This document shows positions 28,340 to 37,304 of a DNA stretch of 64,000 nt, one piece after another (the stretch's first letter is position 1; the number at the start of each line of letters is the position of its first letter). The stretch comes from Gammaproteobacteria bacterium. Lineage in GTDB: Bacteria > Pseudomonadota > Gammaproteobacteria > Xanthomonadales > SZUA-36. The stretch lies in the NCBI GenBank assembly GCA_021772935.1, contig JAJFLA010000031.1, positions 1 to 64,000 of the forward strand, given 5' to 3'. Both the position numbers and the translations under genes were made by a program. The notes under the pieces were generated by a model that was given only the letters and a program-made list of their open reading frames with translations, had not been told where the DNA came from and ran no database searches.

Positions 28340-28867
28340 ATGACTAGTAACACAGAACGGACGAATCGTTTCAACGAGCTTGCCGAAGCTTATTCAACGG
28401 ATTTGTACCGCTATGCCATGTGGATTTGTGGCAACGACGCCCTGGCCAAGGATCTCGTTCAGGAAACGTTTCTTAGAGCATGGCGAGCGTTGGATAGCCT
28501 TAAAGATGTTGGTGCGGCCAAAAGCTGGTTGATTACTATTTTGCGGCGAGAGTATGCCCGCACCTTCGAACGAAAGGTGCCTAAATTCACTGATGTGGAT
28601 AAAGTCGTTGTTGTCGATGATGAAGAATTGGAGCCCGAAGAGCAAACAGAGCGAGATATGTTGCGTCAGGGCATTTTAAAACTGGAGCCAAAATACCGGG
28701 ACCCTTTATTGTTACAGGTGGTATTTGGACACAGCTGTGCAGAAATTTCTGAACAGCTCGGAACCAGCAAGAGCGCGGTTATGACGCAGCTGTTTCGAGC
28801 ACGGGAAAAGCTGAAAACACAGCTGCAAAAAGATGGAGTAACGGGCAATGTCCATGAACTTTTCTGA
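28340..28867 (+). CDS. ECF-type RNA polymerase sigma factor (DUF3379 partner)
   Basis: The 175-residue sigma-70 family factor has region 2 in STDLYRYAMWICGNDALAKD and LVQETFLRAW, an acidic linker with VVDDEELEPEEQ, and region 4 in LLLQVVFGHSCAEISEQLG with SKSAVMTQLFRAREKL. The next gene, a DUF3379 membrane protein, overlaps its 3' end by 20 bases; that pairing is common in gammaproteobacteria and suggests sigma and anti-sigma. The regulon is unknown. Confidence 0.88.
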   Translation: MTSNTERTNRFNELAEAYSTDLYRYAMWICGNDALAKDLVQETFLRAWRALDSLKDVGAAKSWLITILRREYARTFERKVPKFTDVDKVVVVDDEELEPEEQTERDMLRQGILKLEPKYRDPLLLQVVFGHSCAEISEQLGTSKSAVMTQLFRAREKLKTQLQKDGVTGNVHELF

Positions 28868-29564
28868 GTTCAAAAAACTGATAGGTGCAGATCCCTGGAA
28901 CCGGGACCCCGAAACTTTGCGTGCTCGTAACTCGGCGCCAGAGTTCGAAAAAGCTGCAACTGAAGCCGAAGCATTTGAAGAAAAACTTCAATCCGCTTTG
29001 CAGATTCAGCCACCCGTCGATCTGCTTGCTGAAATTCGCGGCATTAGTCAGCAACCCATCCAGCAACGGTCCTGGATGCCACTGGCATTGGCTGCCAGCC
29101 TGCTAATCGCCGTTGGCGCCGTCGGTATGGTCTGGAAACAGGCCCGCCAAGGGGACAGTGTTGAATCCTATCTTGCCGATCACTATTCAACTGACGGCCC
29201 CGCCTTGGTTGCACAGGCAACGGACCTGGTTGCCCAGCAGGACGTTTATAACATTATGGCCAGCCTAAATGCGACGGTTGATCAGCCGTTGTCTGATCGC
29301 ATCAAGTTTATCAAGTTTTGCCCAACACCCGAGGGCCGTGGTGCACATATGGTGGTCAGCACCAGCCAAGGGCCGATGACCATTATCTTTATGCCTAAAA
29401 CACAGGTCACCGACGGTGAAATGGTCTCGTTTGATCAGATGCATGCTTTCCTGCTTAATCTTGAGCACGGCTCTGCTGCCGTTATCGGCAAGCAGTCTCA
29501 GTCCGTCGAAAGCCTGGAAGCAGTGCTCAGGGAATCCTTGAAAACAGGCCTGCTTGGTGCTTGA
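28848..29564 (+). CDS. DUF3379 protein, probable anti-sigma factor
   Basis: The 238-residue protein begins with a cytoplasmic segment (MSMNFSEFKKLIGADPWNRD), has one transmembrane helix at about 76-96 (MPLALAASLLIAVGAVGMVW) and a periplasmic domain with IKFIKFCPTPEGRGAHMVV. It is the usual companion of the ECF factor just upstream and overlaps it. The role as anti-sigma is inferred from topology and pairing; the family is formally uncharacterised. Confidence 0.8.
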   Translation: MSMNFSEFKKLIGADPWNRDPETLRARNSAPEFEKAATEAEAFEEKLQSALQIQPPVDLLAEIRGISQQPIQQRSWMPLALAASLLIAVGAVGMVWKQARQGDSVESYLADHYSTDGPALVAQATDLVAQQDVYNIMASLNATVDQPLSDRIKFIKFCPTPEGRGAHMVVSTSQGPMTIIFMPKTQVTDGEMVSFDQMHAFLLNLEHGSAAVIGKQSQSVESLEAVLRESLKTGLLGA

Positions 29565-29584
29565 TTTATAATATTTAATAACAC

Positions 29585-29610
29585 CCTGAAACCGGCCAGC
29601 CTGTTTCAGG
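29585..29610. terminator. Hairpin after the DUF3379 gene
   Basis: CCTGAAAC (29585-29592) pairs with GTTTCAGG (29603-29610) across a 10-base loop, 20 bases past the stop. No U run follows, so it is a weak terminator candidate. Confidence 0.4.
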
Positions 29611-29658
29611 TCACTTCCGGCACATGCTTCTGAGTCAAAATCTGTTATCTTCACCACT

Positions 29659-30639
29659 ATGAAGCGAAAAATCTGGATTATTGTACCCGCAATGCTGGTC
29701 ACGGTATGTGGTGGCGCGATGTTCTGGCTCAATAATGAGCCACAACTATTCGACCCGGTTGAGCGGGCTCGCCTACATGCTGACATGCACAACCATGCTA
29801 ATGTAACCGGCACGGCCACGACCGCGGCCTTGCTCGAAGTGGTCAGCACCATGCTCAACAAACGTGGCGGATATCTTTCTAATGACATCCTGCCACCCTG
29901 GGTATTTCTCGACAATGTTCCTAATTGGGAGTTTGGCGCACTTACCCAGGTTCGCGACCTTGCCCGCACCATGCGTAATGATTTTAGTCGCTCACAGACA
30001 CAATCAAGCGAAGATCCCGACCTCTCTGAGGCAGATCCTCTTTTCCACTATGCCAATAACCGCTGGTTTCCACCTGACACAGAAGGTCGTTACGAGAAAG
30101 CAATGGTGTTTCTCGAGTCTTACCTGACGCGATTGTCAGACCCTACTCAGCCTGATGCCCAGTTTTTTGCTCGTGCGGATAACCTTGGTGAGTGGTTTGG
30201 GCTGGTAGAAAAGCGTCTTGGTTCATTATCCCAGCGGCTCTCTGCCAGTGTCGGTCAACAGCGCTTGAATACTGACCTGGCGGGGGACACAGCAGCATCA
30301 CAATCCACCGCGACACCACATGAGATGGAAGTGAAAACACCGTGGCTGCAGATTGACGATGTCTTTTACGAAGCGCGCGGCAGCACTTGGGCACTTATTC
30401 ACTTTTTAAGGGCGATGGAAGTTGATTTCAATGAGGTGCTGCGCAAGAAAAATGCCCTGGTCAGCTTCCGCCAAATCATTCGTGAGCTGGAAGCTACCCA
30501 AGATTCATTGCATGCACCCATGGTCTTGAATGGTGACAAACTTGGTGCCTTTGCAAACCATTCTCTGGTCACAGCCAATTACATCTCAAGGGCAAATGCC
30601 GCCATCATGGATTTGCGTTTTCTGTTGCAACAAGGCTAG
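29659..30639 (+). CDS. DUF2333 family protein
   Basis: The 326-residue protein has an N-terminal signal anchor (about residues 5-24) and a long, mostly helical periplasmic part with GTATTAALLEVVSTMLNKRG, LSNDILPPWVFLDN and PNWEFGALTQVRDLARTMR, all typical of the family. DUF2333 proteins occur across gammaproteobacteria and have no established function. It lies before an N-acetylmuramoyl-alanine amidase domain gene, which may hint at an envelope role. Confidence 0.8.
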   Translation: MKRKIWIIVPAMLVTVCGGAMFWLNNEPQLFDPVERARLHADMHNHANVTGTATTAALLEVVSTMLNKRGGYLSNDILPPWVFLDNVPNWEFGALTQVRDLARTMRNDFSRSQTQSSEDPDLSEADPLFHYANNRWFPPDTEGRYEKAMVFLESYLTRLSDPTQPDAQFFARADNLGEWFGLVEKRLGSLSQRLSASVGQQRLNTDLAGDTAASQSTATPHEMEVKTPWLQIDDVFYEARGSTWALIHFLRAMEVDFNEVLRKKNALVSFRQIIRELEATQDSLHAPMVLNGDKLGAFANHSLVTANYISRANAAIMDLRFLLQQG

Positions 30640-30675
30640 TGTAGTGTATGTTGTGCGCTTGGTGGTGATGTACGC

Positions 30676-31245
30676 TTGAACCCAAAAATTCAACAGCGCC
30701 CGTTGCCGTATACGCAACGCTTGGAGAGTCGTTGCATCGACGACATCAGCCTGGTGGTCATTCATTGCACCGAATTGCCCGACCTGGCTATGGCCCGATT
30801 ATGGGGTGAGAAGGTGGTCTACCCGGCAACTCAGACGGGTAACAGTGGGCACTTCTATGTTGACCGCGATGGTGCCGTTGAAGAATGGGTACCTGTCAAC
30901 CGTGTCGCTCACCACGTCAGAGGGTTTAACCCTCAAAGCATTGGTATAGAACTGGTCAATCGAGGTCGCTACCCCAACTGGTTCAAATCTACACAGCAGC
31001 AAATGACAGAACCTTATCCCTACTTACAGCTCCAGGCGCTAACAGCCTTACTGAACCGGCTGGTGGATCAATTGCCTGGGCTGAAGGGCATCACCGGGCA
31101 TGAAGATCTGGACCCCGGGTTGCTGCCTTCAGAAGATCGGCCAGACATCATGATTAGACGTAAACTTGATCCCGGCCCCTGTTTTCCATGGTCCAAAATC
31201 ATGGATAATGCCGGGCTCAGACGCTTAACTGTTAAAGACTTATGA
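30676..31245 (+). CDS. N-acetylmuramoyl-L-alanine amidase domain protein (AmpD-like)
   Basis: The 189-residue protein carries an Amidase_2 fold: VVIHCTELPD (zinc His), GHFYVDRDG, AHHVRGFNPQSIGIELVN (with the catalytic-type Glu), GHEDLDPG (second zinc His) and KLDPGPCFPW (zinc Asp). AmpD-type enzymes cleave the bond between muramic acid and the peptide during murein recycling, in keeping with mpl elsewhere in the window. No signal peptide is seen, so it is probably cytoplasmic. Start is a TTG at 30676, chosen because the protein begins at the family's usual place; no strong ribosome-binding site. Its stop overlaps the next ATG by four bases. Confidence 0.85.
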   Translation: MNPKIQQRPLPYTQRLESRCIDDISLVVIHCTELPDLAMARLWGEKVVYPATQTGNSGHFYVDRDGAVEEWVPVNRVAHHVRGFNPQSIGIELVNRGRYPNWFKSTQQQMTEPYPYLQLQALTALLNRLVDQLPGLKGITGHEDLDPGLLPSEDRPDIMIRRKLDPGPCFPWSKIMDNAGLRRLTVKDL

Positions 31246-31829
31246 AAATTAAAAAAATCTGCGTGTATTGCGGCTCCAGTTCCGGCAAAAACCCAGTTTA
31301 TTCACTTGCCGCAACGAGTCTTGCGAAAGACTTATGTGCCCGTGGCATCAGTCTTGTATATGGTGGCGCCGCCGTAGGCGTCATGGGAGCGGTTGCAGAT
31401 GCTGTTCTGGCCGCCGGCGGTGAAGCAATCGGTGTCATACCAAAAAGTCTCGCAATTAAAGAGGTCGCACATGATTCTCTCAGCGAACTTCACGTGGTCG
31501 CTTCCATGCACGAGCGCAAGGCCATGATGGCCGAACTCGCTGACGGCTTTATCGCTCTTCCGGGTGGTTGGGGCACCTTGGAGGAAATATTCGAAATGCT
31601 CACCTGGGCACAGTTGGGCTTCCATGAAAAGCCGTGTGGTTTACTTAACATCGATGGCTATTATGATGGTTTGATTGCTTTTCTTGACAACGCGTTTGAA
31701 CAACAATTTGTTAACGAGCTTTACCGCCCCATACTGTTGATGGCTCGTGAACCAAATGCGCTGCTGGATCAATTCGCTGTTTATCAGGCACCAAAAGTCC
31801 GCAAATGGATGGGTGAAGACGAATTGTAA
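31242..31829 (+). CDS. LOG-family nucleotide phosphoribohydrolase
   Basis: The 195-residue Rossmann-fold protein has the LOG signature PGGWGTLEEIFE near residue 107 and the nucleotide segment YGGAAVGVMGAVADA near 36-50. Family members release the base from nucleoside monophosphates, with cytokinin precursors as known substrates in plants and some bacteria. The TIGR00730-type motif ICVYCGSSSG is at the N-terminus. It is coupled to the AmpD-like gene by a four-base overlap. Confidence 0.88.
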   Translation: MKIKKICVYCGSSSGKNPVYSLAATSLAKDLCARGISLVYGGAAVGVMGAVADAVLAAGGEAIGVIPKSLAIKEVAHDSLSELHVVASMHERKAMMAELADGFIALPGGWGTLEEIFEMLTWAQLGFHEKPCGLLNIDGYYDGLIAFLDNAFEQQFVNELYRPILLMAREPNALLDQFAVYQAPKVRKWMGEDEL

Positions 31830-31917
31830 GCCTTCAACAGGCGATCAATGGCCCGAACTCATCATTTATTGGTCCCCACCGTAGCTTTGCTCCACATTCC
31901 TCGCTACCCTTTACGCC

Positions 31918-33075
31918 ATGAACACTAAACCACCCGTCATACTTAGCTATGCATTCCGACCGTTCTTTCTTCTGGCCGGTATTTTTGCCATCCTGATCGT
32001 TTTCATCTGGATAATGACCCTGCATGGTTCAGGCCCGCCAGCCGTCACGCCACTGTGGCATGGTCATGAGATGCTACTTGGGTTTGCCATGGCCGTGGTG
32101 GCGGGGTTCAGCCTGACCGCCGTAGCCAACTGGACCGGTCGACCAGCACTGCGGGGCGCGCCTCTAGGCTGGCTGGTAAGCTGTTGGTTGGCAGGAAGGT
32201 TGGCGATGATATTATCCGGTTGGCTGCCTGCAAACCTGGTTTTGCTGCTTGATATGCTGTTTCCCTCTTTGCTTGCTTTACTGCTCGGCAAAGAGGTCAT
32301 CGGAGGACGCAGCCGTCGTAACTATCCACTCGTTGCTATCCTTGTTGTTGTAGCAGTGTTGAATGTTTTCTACCACCTTGGTAGTCACCAGTGGCTGCCT
32401 GGTGGTGACCGCCTTGCTATTTACCTGTTGATTCATACCCTCCTGCTACTGGTGACCATCATTGCCGGTCGGATTGTGCCGAGCTTTACCGGTAACTGGT
32501 TGCGCACGCAGGGTCAGACTTTAATGCCAGTAAACAGCATCCTTGTAAACAGGGTTTCCCTGTTGTTGACCCTGTTAGTCGGTCTGGCCGCCAGTTTTAT
32601 ACCACTGCAACCTCTAACCGGGGTGTTGGCTTTTGCTGCCGCGGCAGCCCACGGGTTTAGGCTAAGCCGTTGGAAAGGTTTTACGACGACTTCTAACCCC
32701 ATTCTGTTTGTTCTGCACGCCGCTTATCTATGGCTGCCGATCGGATACACTTTGTTGGGATGTTCCGTGTTTGGCTGGTTGTTTCTGCCAACCACTGCCT
32801 TGCACGCGCTGACAATGGGTGCTGTTGGCAGCATGGTTCTGGCCGTAATAACCCGCGTTGCACTGGGCCACACTGGCCGGCCGCTACACGCTGCACGGGC
32901 AACGATAGTGGCTTATTCGGTATTCATGCTGGCCGTGTTATTACGGATACTGGGGCCGCTAAGTGAGGAGCGCTACATGTTGATGATTGATTTGTCTGCG
33001 GCAGGCTGGATACTGGCTTTTGTTATATTTACGTGGGTTTATTGGCCGATCTTGAGTCGCGCGAGAAAGGCCTAA
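31918..33075 (+). CDS. NnrS family multi-helix membrane protein
   Basis: The 385-residue protein has about twelve hydrophobic helices and the NnrS hallmarks YAFRPFFLLAGI, PLWHGHEMLLGFAMAVVAGF and LHALTMGAVGSMVLAVITR. NnrS proteins are haem- and copper-associated membrane proteins linked to nitric oxide stress in some proteobacteria. No denitrification genes are adjacent. It is convergent with rraA. Confidence 0.88.
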   Translation: MNTKPPVILSYAFRPFFLLAGIFAILIVFIWIMTLHGSGPPAVTPLWHGHEMLLGFAMAVVAGFSLTAVANWTGRPALRGAPLGWLVSCWLAGRLAMILSGWLPANLVLLLDMLFPSLLALLLGKEVIGGRSRRNYPLVAILVVVAVLNVFYHLGSHQWLPGGDRLAIYLLIHTLLLLVTIIAGRIVPSFTGNWLRTQGQTLMPVNSILVNRVSLLLTLLVGLAASFIPLQPLTGVLAFAAAAAHGFRLSRWKGFTTTSNPILFVLHAAYLWLPIGYTLLGCSVFGWLFLPTTALHALTMGAVGSMVLAVITRVALGHTGRPLHAARATIVAYSVFMLAVLLRILGPLSEERYMLMIDLSAAGWILAFVIFTWVYWPILSRARKA

Positions 33076-33108
33076 ATCAGGGCCTGTTATAAGGGCTTCC
33101 GGTGGGTT

Positions 33109-33606
33109 TCAGTTCTCATTCCACATCAAATCTAACTTCTCGTTGGCAACAACGATACCGTTTTCATCGGCATAGAGGTATTGGCCCGGCCTAAAATCAA
33201 CGCCAGCAAATCGTACCGGCACATTGAGTTGACCCTCATTACGCTTGTTGGACTTAAGTGGGTGGCAGTTAAGCGCGCGCACACCGATATCGATGGTCCT
33301 AAGAATTTCCACATCGCGCACACAGCCATTAATTACTATACCCTGCCATTCGTTTTGTGCCGCCCTTGCGCCCAACATGTCACCCAGAAGCGCGCACCTG
33401 AGGGAACCACCGCCATCGATTACCAGTATTTTGTTACGCCCACTGGAATCCAGGGTTTGTTTAACCATTGAGTTGTCTTCAAAACACTTAATGGTGACTA
33501 TTTCACCACTGAATCTTTCGTTGCCACCAAACGCCGTGAATAACGGCTCCAGCACTTGCAGTTTAGTCAGGAATTGGTCACAAATATCGGCTGTTGTATA
33601 CGTCAT
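33109..33606 (-). CDS. rraA: RraA family protein (RNase E activity regulator / aldolase-like)
   Basis: From ATG 33606 the protein has 165 residues. It shows the RraA fold with TTADICDQF at the N-terminus, GDMLGARAAQNEWQGIVING, the conserved CVRDVEILRTIDIGVRAL and PGQYLYADENGIVV. RraA inhibits RNase E in E. coli, while relatives act as 4-hydroxy-4-methyl-2-oxoglutarate aldolases; which applies here is uncertain. AAAGGG precedes the chosen start; an in-frame upstream extension reads into unrelated sequence and the ABC relic. Confidence 0.88.
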   Translation of the reverse strand: MTYTTADICDQFLTKLQVLEPLFTAFGGNERFSGEIVTIKCFEDNSMVKQTLDSSGRNKILVIDGGGSLRCALLGDMLGARAAQNEWQGIVINGCVRDVEILRTIDIGVRALNCHPLKSNKRNEGQLNVPVRFAGVDFRPGQYLYADENGIVVANEKLDLMWNEN

Positions 33607-33619
33607 AACCCTTTTCTCG

Positions 33620-33946
33620 CTACTCGGCATGTAGTGCGCGGATGGGGTCCAGCGCAGCGGCCTGGCGGGCTGGATACCAGCCGAAAACAACGCCTGTGAC
33701 CAGGCAGATACTGACCGACAACACTACCGCCATCATCGACCACCCCGCGGGCCAGCCCGCAAACTGCTGAATGACAAAAGCGAGCAATAAGCCAAAGAAG
33801 ATACCGATAAAAGCCCCGATGCTCAGATCAATGGTATTCAATGCATGAATAGTCTGGTTTCCGGTTTCGTAAACACGCTTAATTTTTTGCAGATGTATCA
33901 TGTTTTTTTGTTTATCCGCGAGCGGTTTTTTTGTTTTGTCGATCAT
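33620..33946 (-). pseudogene. Relic joining the start of an ABC ATPase to the end of a FtsX/MacB-type permease
   Basis: The reading frame starts like an ATP-binding subunit of the LolD/MacB group (MIHLQKIKRVYETGNQTIHA and LNTIDLSI). It then jumps, without Walker A or any ATPase motif, to the last helices of a MacB/FtsX permease: FGLLLAFVIQQFAGW, then GVVFGWYPARQAAALDPIRA at the C-terminus. Both parts keep one frame, as expected if about two genes' worth of DNA between them was deleted. About 109 residues result from ATG 33946 (alternatives run up to 34033). It cannot work as a transporter. It precedes rraA on the same strand. Confidence 0.7.
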
Positions 33947-34081
33947 TATTGACCACTGATCCACGCCAAAGTTTAGAGGGTTTGGTCCAAAGACGGTGGG
34001 CGATTTGTATTCTTTCCGAATGTACCGACCCATTAAACCTTACCAACAAGTCCAGGTTAATGGCTTGACTGATTTTACTCT

Positions 34082-35014
34082 TTATACCTGAACCAATAAT
34101 GCCGCCCTGGTAGGGGCAGGGTGGCCCTCTATGCTCAACGAGGGATCATCCTTGTCCAGACACTCGCTTAAGGATTCAAAGGTCATCCAGTCTGTGCTTC
34201 GCTGTTCAGCGGTGGACGTCTTGTTCACATCAAGCACACGCCCCTGGGTCAAACCAGCCTGCTCCAGCCAGCTGTGCAGAACAGCCAGTGTTGGAATGTG
34301 GTGAACATTGCGCATTCGTGCATATCTACCTTCTGGTACCAATATGTTTTCTCCTTCTCCATCAAGAATGAGCGTTTCAAGCACAATCTGACCACCAGGT
34401 CGGGTCAGTTTTTTCAGCTGTTTCAGATGCTCGACCGGCTCGCGTCGATGATACAAAACACCCATCGAAAACACGCTATCAAAGCTCGCGGTATCCGCTG
34501 GCATATCTTCGATGCCCAGAGGTAAAACAAAGTTATTCAGGCCAGGGCTGAGTTTTTGCATCGCTAGCCACTGCATGACAAAAATCAAGGTTGGATCAAT
34601 ACCCACCACGAGTTGTGCACCTGCAGCCAACATTCGCAACCCGAAATAGCCATTGCCACAACCAATGTCCAGTATCTGCTGGTCCTTGAGATCAAGGTGT
34701 GGCCATAGTCGGTTCCACTTCCAGTCTGAACGCCATTCTGTGTCTATTCTGACACCGGCCAATTCCAGTGGTCCTTTGCGCCATGGGTGTAAGCGGATCA
34801 GGCGGTCACACATCAATTCGGCGTCTGCCGTTAGTCGACCCAATGAGGGTGCGTCTCGATCCAGTTCTGAATGGCCATCTCCTTCAGGCAGCGCGTCAAT
34901 GGTGTCCAGCCAGCATGGCAAATCGCCGTGAGTACTGGTTTTCAGCTTTTGCCAACCCAATTCTGCCAACTCAGACCTGTTCTCTCTCCGAAGTTGTTGG
35001 TAGGGGTCTTTCAT
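34082..35014 (-). CDS. cmoB: tRNA U34 carboxymethyltransferase
   Basis: CmoB transfers a carboxymethyl group from carboxy-SAM to hydroxyuridine at the tRNA wobble position. From ATG 35014 it has 310 residues, near the usual size. The SAM-binding motif QILDIGCGNGYFGLRM, FSMGVLYHRREP and LIRLHPWRKGPLELAG are typical. The start overlaps the cmoA stop by four bases (ATGA). The two form a complete carboxy-SAM pathway. Confidence 0.95.
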   Translation of the reverse strand: MKDPYQQLRRENRSELAELGWQKLKTSTHGDLPCWLDTIDALPEGDGHSELDRDAPSLGRLTADAELMCDRLIRLHPWRKGPLELAGVRIDTEWRSDWKWNRLWPHLDLKDQQILDIGCGNGYFGLRMLAAGAQLVVGIDPTLIFVMQWLAMQKLSPGLNNFVLPLGIEDMPADTASFDSVFSMGVLYHRREPVEHLKQLKKLTRPGGQIVLETLILDGEGENILVPEGRYARMRNVHHIPTLAVLHSWLEQAGLTQGRVLDVNKTSTAEQRSTDWMTFESLSECLDKDDPSLSIEGHPAPTRAALLVQV

Positions 35015-35742
35015 TTGAATGCTATATAGCTTGCAAAACTGAAGCATTGAAACCAGCGGCGGGGCCGGGCCAAGCCGGCGGCTTCCAGTCGTTTGAAGTG
35101 TGTGGCTTCTGTTTCTGGTTGTAAAACGTCTTCAAGCGCATTGCGTTTTTGAGCAATTTCAAGTTCTGAGTAGCCTTGTGCCCTTTTGAAACCATGATGC
35201 CATGCAGTTTGATCAGCCTGCTCACCTTCGTTCTCAAAGCAGATTTTTTCAGAGAAAATCAAAACACCGTCGGCGCACATACCTGCTGTAATTTGGTTGA
35301 TCAATCTTTGCCGTTGATCCCGCTCAAGAAATTGCAAAGTGAAGTTAAGTACGACGACTGATGCATTCTCGACCGGTGTATCCAGAACATTTTGCAGACG
35401 AACTTCTATCGGTAGATTATGACTTTTTTCGGCCACGTTCTTTTTACATCGAGCCACCATCGCTTCAGAATTGTCTACGGCTACGATTTCAGTGCCCTTG
35501 GTGTGTACCGCAAGACTCATGGCCAGGCTCGCCGCCCCCAATGAGCACCCCAGGTCGTAAATCCGTGTATCTTCCTGAGCGTAACGTCGTGCCAGCATGC
35601 CGATCATAGGTACCACCAGCTCATAACCCGGCACAGACCTCGCGATCATGTCAGGAAACACCTTAACGACCTGTTCGTCAAAGCGAAACCCCGTGGTTAC
35701 CGCTCGACTCTTTGCAAATAGCTTGTCTTGTTCATCGCTCAT
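35011..35742 (-). CDS. cmoA: Carboxy-S-adenosyl-L-methionine synthase
   Basis: CmoA makes carboxy-SAM from SAM and prephenate for use by CmoB. The protein has 243 residues, with family motifs FPDMIARSVPGY, the SAM site YDLGCSLGAASLAMSL and VVLNFTLQFLE. It is directly upstream of cmoB with an ATGA overlap. Divergent from qmcA across a 144-base gap. Confidence 0.95.
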   Translation of the reverse strand: MSDEQDKLFAKSRAVTTGFRFDEQVVKVFPDMIARSVPGYELVVPMIGMLARRYAQEDTRIYDLGCSLGAASLAMSLAVHTKGTEIVAVDNSEAMVARCKKNVAEKSHNLPIEVRLQNVLDTPVENASVVVLNFTLQFLERDQRQRLINQITAGMCADGVLIFSEKICFENEGEQADQTAWHHGFKRAQGYSELEIAQKRNALEDVLQPETEATHFKRLEAAGLARPRRWFQCFSFASYIAFK

Positions 35743-35886
35743 AGTCTTGCTCGTGACACAGCTGTTGCCAATGACTTCTGGCGCATCCTGCTCAACATGG
35801 GTTCTGCTATCCTTATCAACTGGAGAAAATGGTTAACTATGAAGAATCTAGTATTCTTGATTCAAGCATAAAAGAGAGGGTCTGAA

Positions 35887-36828
35887 ATGTTGGAAAGTAC
35901 ATTAATCTGGGCAGTAGTTATACTGTTTCTTGCTATTATCATTGTCTTCAAGGGCGTAGTCATCGTTAGACAGGGTTACGAATACACGGTGGAGCGCTTG
36001 GGTAAATACAGCACCACCTTTCGTCCCGGCTTTCATCTCATGATGCCTTTTGTTAACCGTATCGGGCAACGTGTGAATATGATGGAGCGTGTCCTGGATG
36101 TGCCATCGCAAGAGGTGATTTCCAAGGATAACGCCGTTCTGACCGTTGATGGCGTGGTGTTTTTTCAGGTCCTCGATGCCGCCAAGGCCGCCTATGAGGT
36201 CTTCCGTCTTGAACACGCTGTTCTCAATTTGACAGTAACCAACATCCGTACAGTGCTCGGCTCGATGGATCTGGACGACGCGCTGTCCAAGCGCGACACC
36301 ATCAATGCCCAGCTTCTGAATGTGGTTGACGAAGCCACCACACCGTGGGGACTTAAAGTAACGCGTATTGAGATCAAGGACATCACTCCACCGATGGACC
36401 TGGTCAATGCCATGGCCAGACAGATGAAGGCTGAACGTGAAAAGCGTGCCAATATTCTTGAGGCTGAAGGCTTTCGTCAGGCAGAAATCCTGAAAGCCGA
36501 AGGTGAAAAACAAGCCATTGTGCTGGATGCCGAAGGTCGCAAGGAAGCGGCTTTCAGGGATGCCGAAGCCCGTGAACGGCTGGCCGAAGCTGAGGCCAAA
36601 GCCACAGCTATGGTTTCAGAGGCCATCGCTGCAGGTGACGTGCAGGCAATCAATTACTTTGTTGCGCAAAAATACGTTGATGCACTGAAAGAATTTGCCA
36701 CCAGCCCTAACCAGAAAACCCTGTTGTTGCCAATGGAGACTACCGGCATCCTTGGTAGCTTGGCCGGTATTACTGAAATCGCAAAGTCGGTAATAAGCGA
36801 TAAGGGTGCGGGAAGTTCATCACCATGA
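35887..36828 (+). CDS. qmcA: SPFH/stomatin-family membrane protein (QmcA-like)
   Basis: The 313-residue protein has one N-terminal membrane helix (about 7-27), a SPFH/band 7 domain ([30 protein letters not shown], then [13 protein letters not shown]), and a long charged coiled coil with [18 protein letters not shown]-like repeats. Family members form rings or lattices at the inner membrane and influence proteolysis and membrane order. AGAGAGGG precedes the start. nfeD overlaps its stop by four bases, the standard pair. Confidence 0.92.
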   Translation: MLESTLIWAVVILFLAIIIVFKGVVIVRQGYEYTVERLGKYSTTFRPGFHLMMPFVNRIGQRVNMMERVLDVPSQEVISKDNAVLTVDGVVFFQVLDAAKAAYEVFRLEHAVLNLTVTNIRTVLGSMDLDDALSKRDTINAQLLNVVDEATTPWGLKVTRIEIKDITPPMDLVNAMARQMKAEREKRANILEAEGFRQAEILKAEGEKQAIVLDAEGRKEAAFRDAEARERLAEAEAKATAMVSEAIAAGDVQAINYFVAQKYVDALKEFATSPNQKTLLLPMETTGILGSLAGITEIAKSVISDKGAGSSSP

Positions 36829-37277
36829 TGGAATGGCTTGAGCATATTGTATTTTGGCACTGGTGGATACTCGCTGGTCTTTTATTGATCCTTGAGCTAA
36901 CGGCACCATCGTTCTTTTTTCTTTGGCTGGGAATGGCTGCCGCTAGCGTTGGCCTTATCCTGTTGGTTTTCCCTTCCCTCGGTGTGGAAACACAATTGGT
37001 ACTATTTGGCATGACCTCCATTGTGGCTGTTCTGGCCTGGCGAAAATACCGGGAAACCCGGCCTGTAACGACAGACCAACCTCACCTGAACCGGCGCGGC
37101 CATCAGTATATTGGACGTGTGTTTTCGCTTGATGAACCGATTACAAATGGTTTGGGTAAGGTCACAGTGGATGACTCAACCTGGCGGGTCAAGGGTCCAG
37201 ACCTGGCCGCAGGCTCCTCCATCAGAGTAACCGATGTTGATGGGGTGCTTTTCAAGGTTGAAGCGGTCGACCCGTAA
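36825..37277 (+). CDS. NfeD-family membrane protein
   Basis: The 150-residue protein has two to three hydrophobic helices in the first half ([19 protein letters not shown] and following) and a C-terminal OB-fold-like beta domain with [22 protein letters not shown] and [11 protein letters not shown]. NfeD proteins work with SPFH proteins such as QmcA and may regulate their assembly or membrane. The ATGATGG junction couples its translation to qmcA. Confidence 0.88.
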   Translation: MMEWLEHIVFWHWWILAGLLLILELTAPSFFFLWLGMAAASVGLILLVFPSLGVETQLVLFGMTSIVAVLAWRKYRETRPVTTDQPHLNRRGHQYIGRVFSLDEPITNGLGKVTVDDSTWRVKGPDLAAGSSIRVTDVDGVLFKVEAVDP

Positions 37278-37304
37278 CCTGGTGCAGAAAACTCTTTTTT
37301 AACG

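Noticed and set aside
35902-36513. A 203-codon frame antisense to qmcA
   Set aside because: qmcA has clear domain motifs over the same span; the antisense product has no domain and no start signals.
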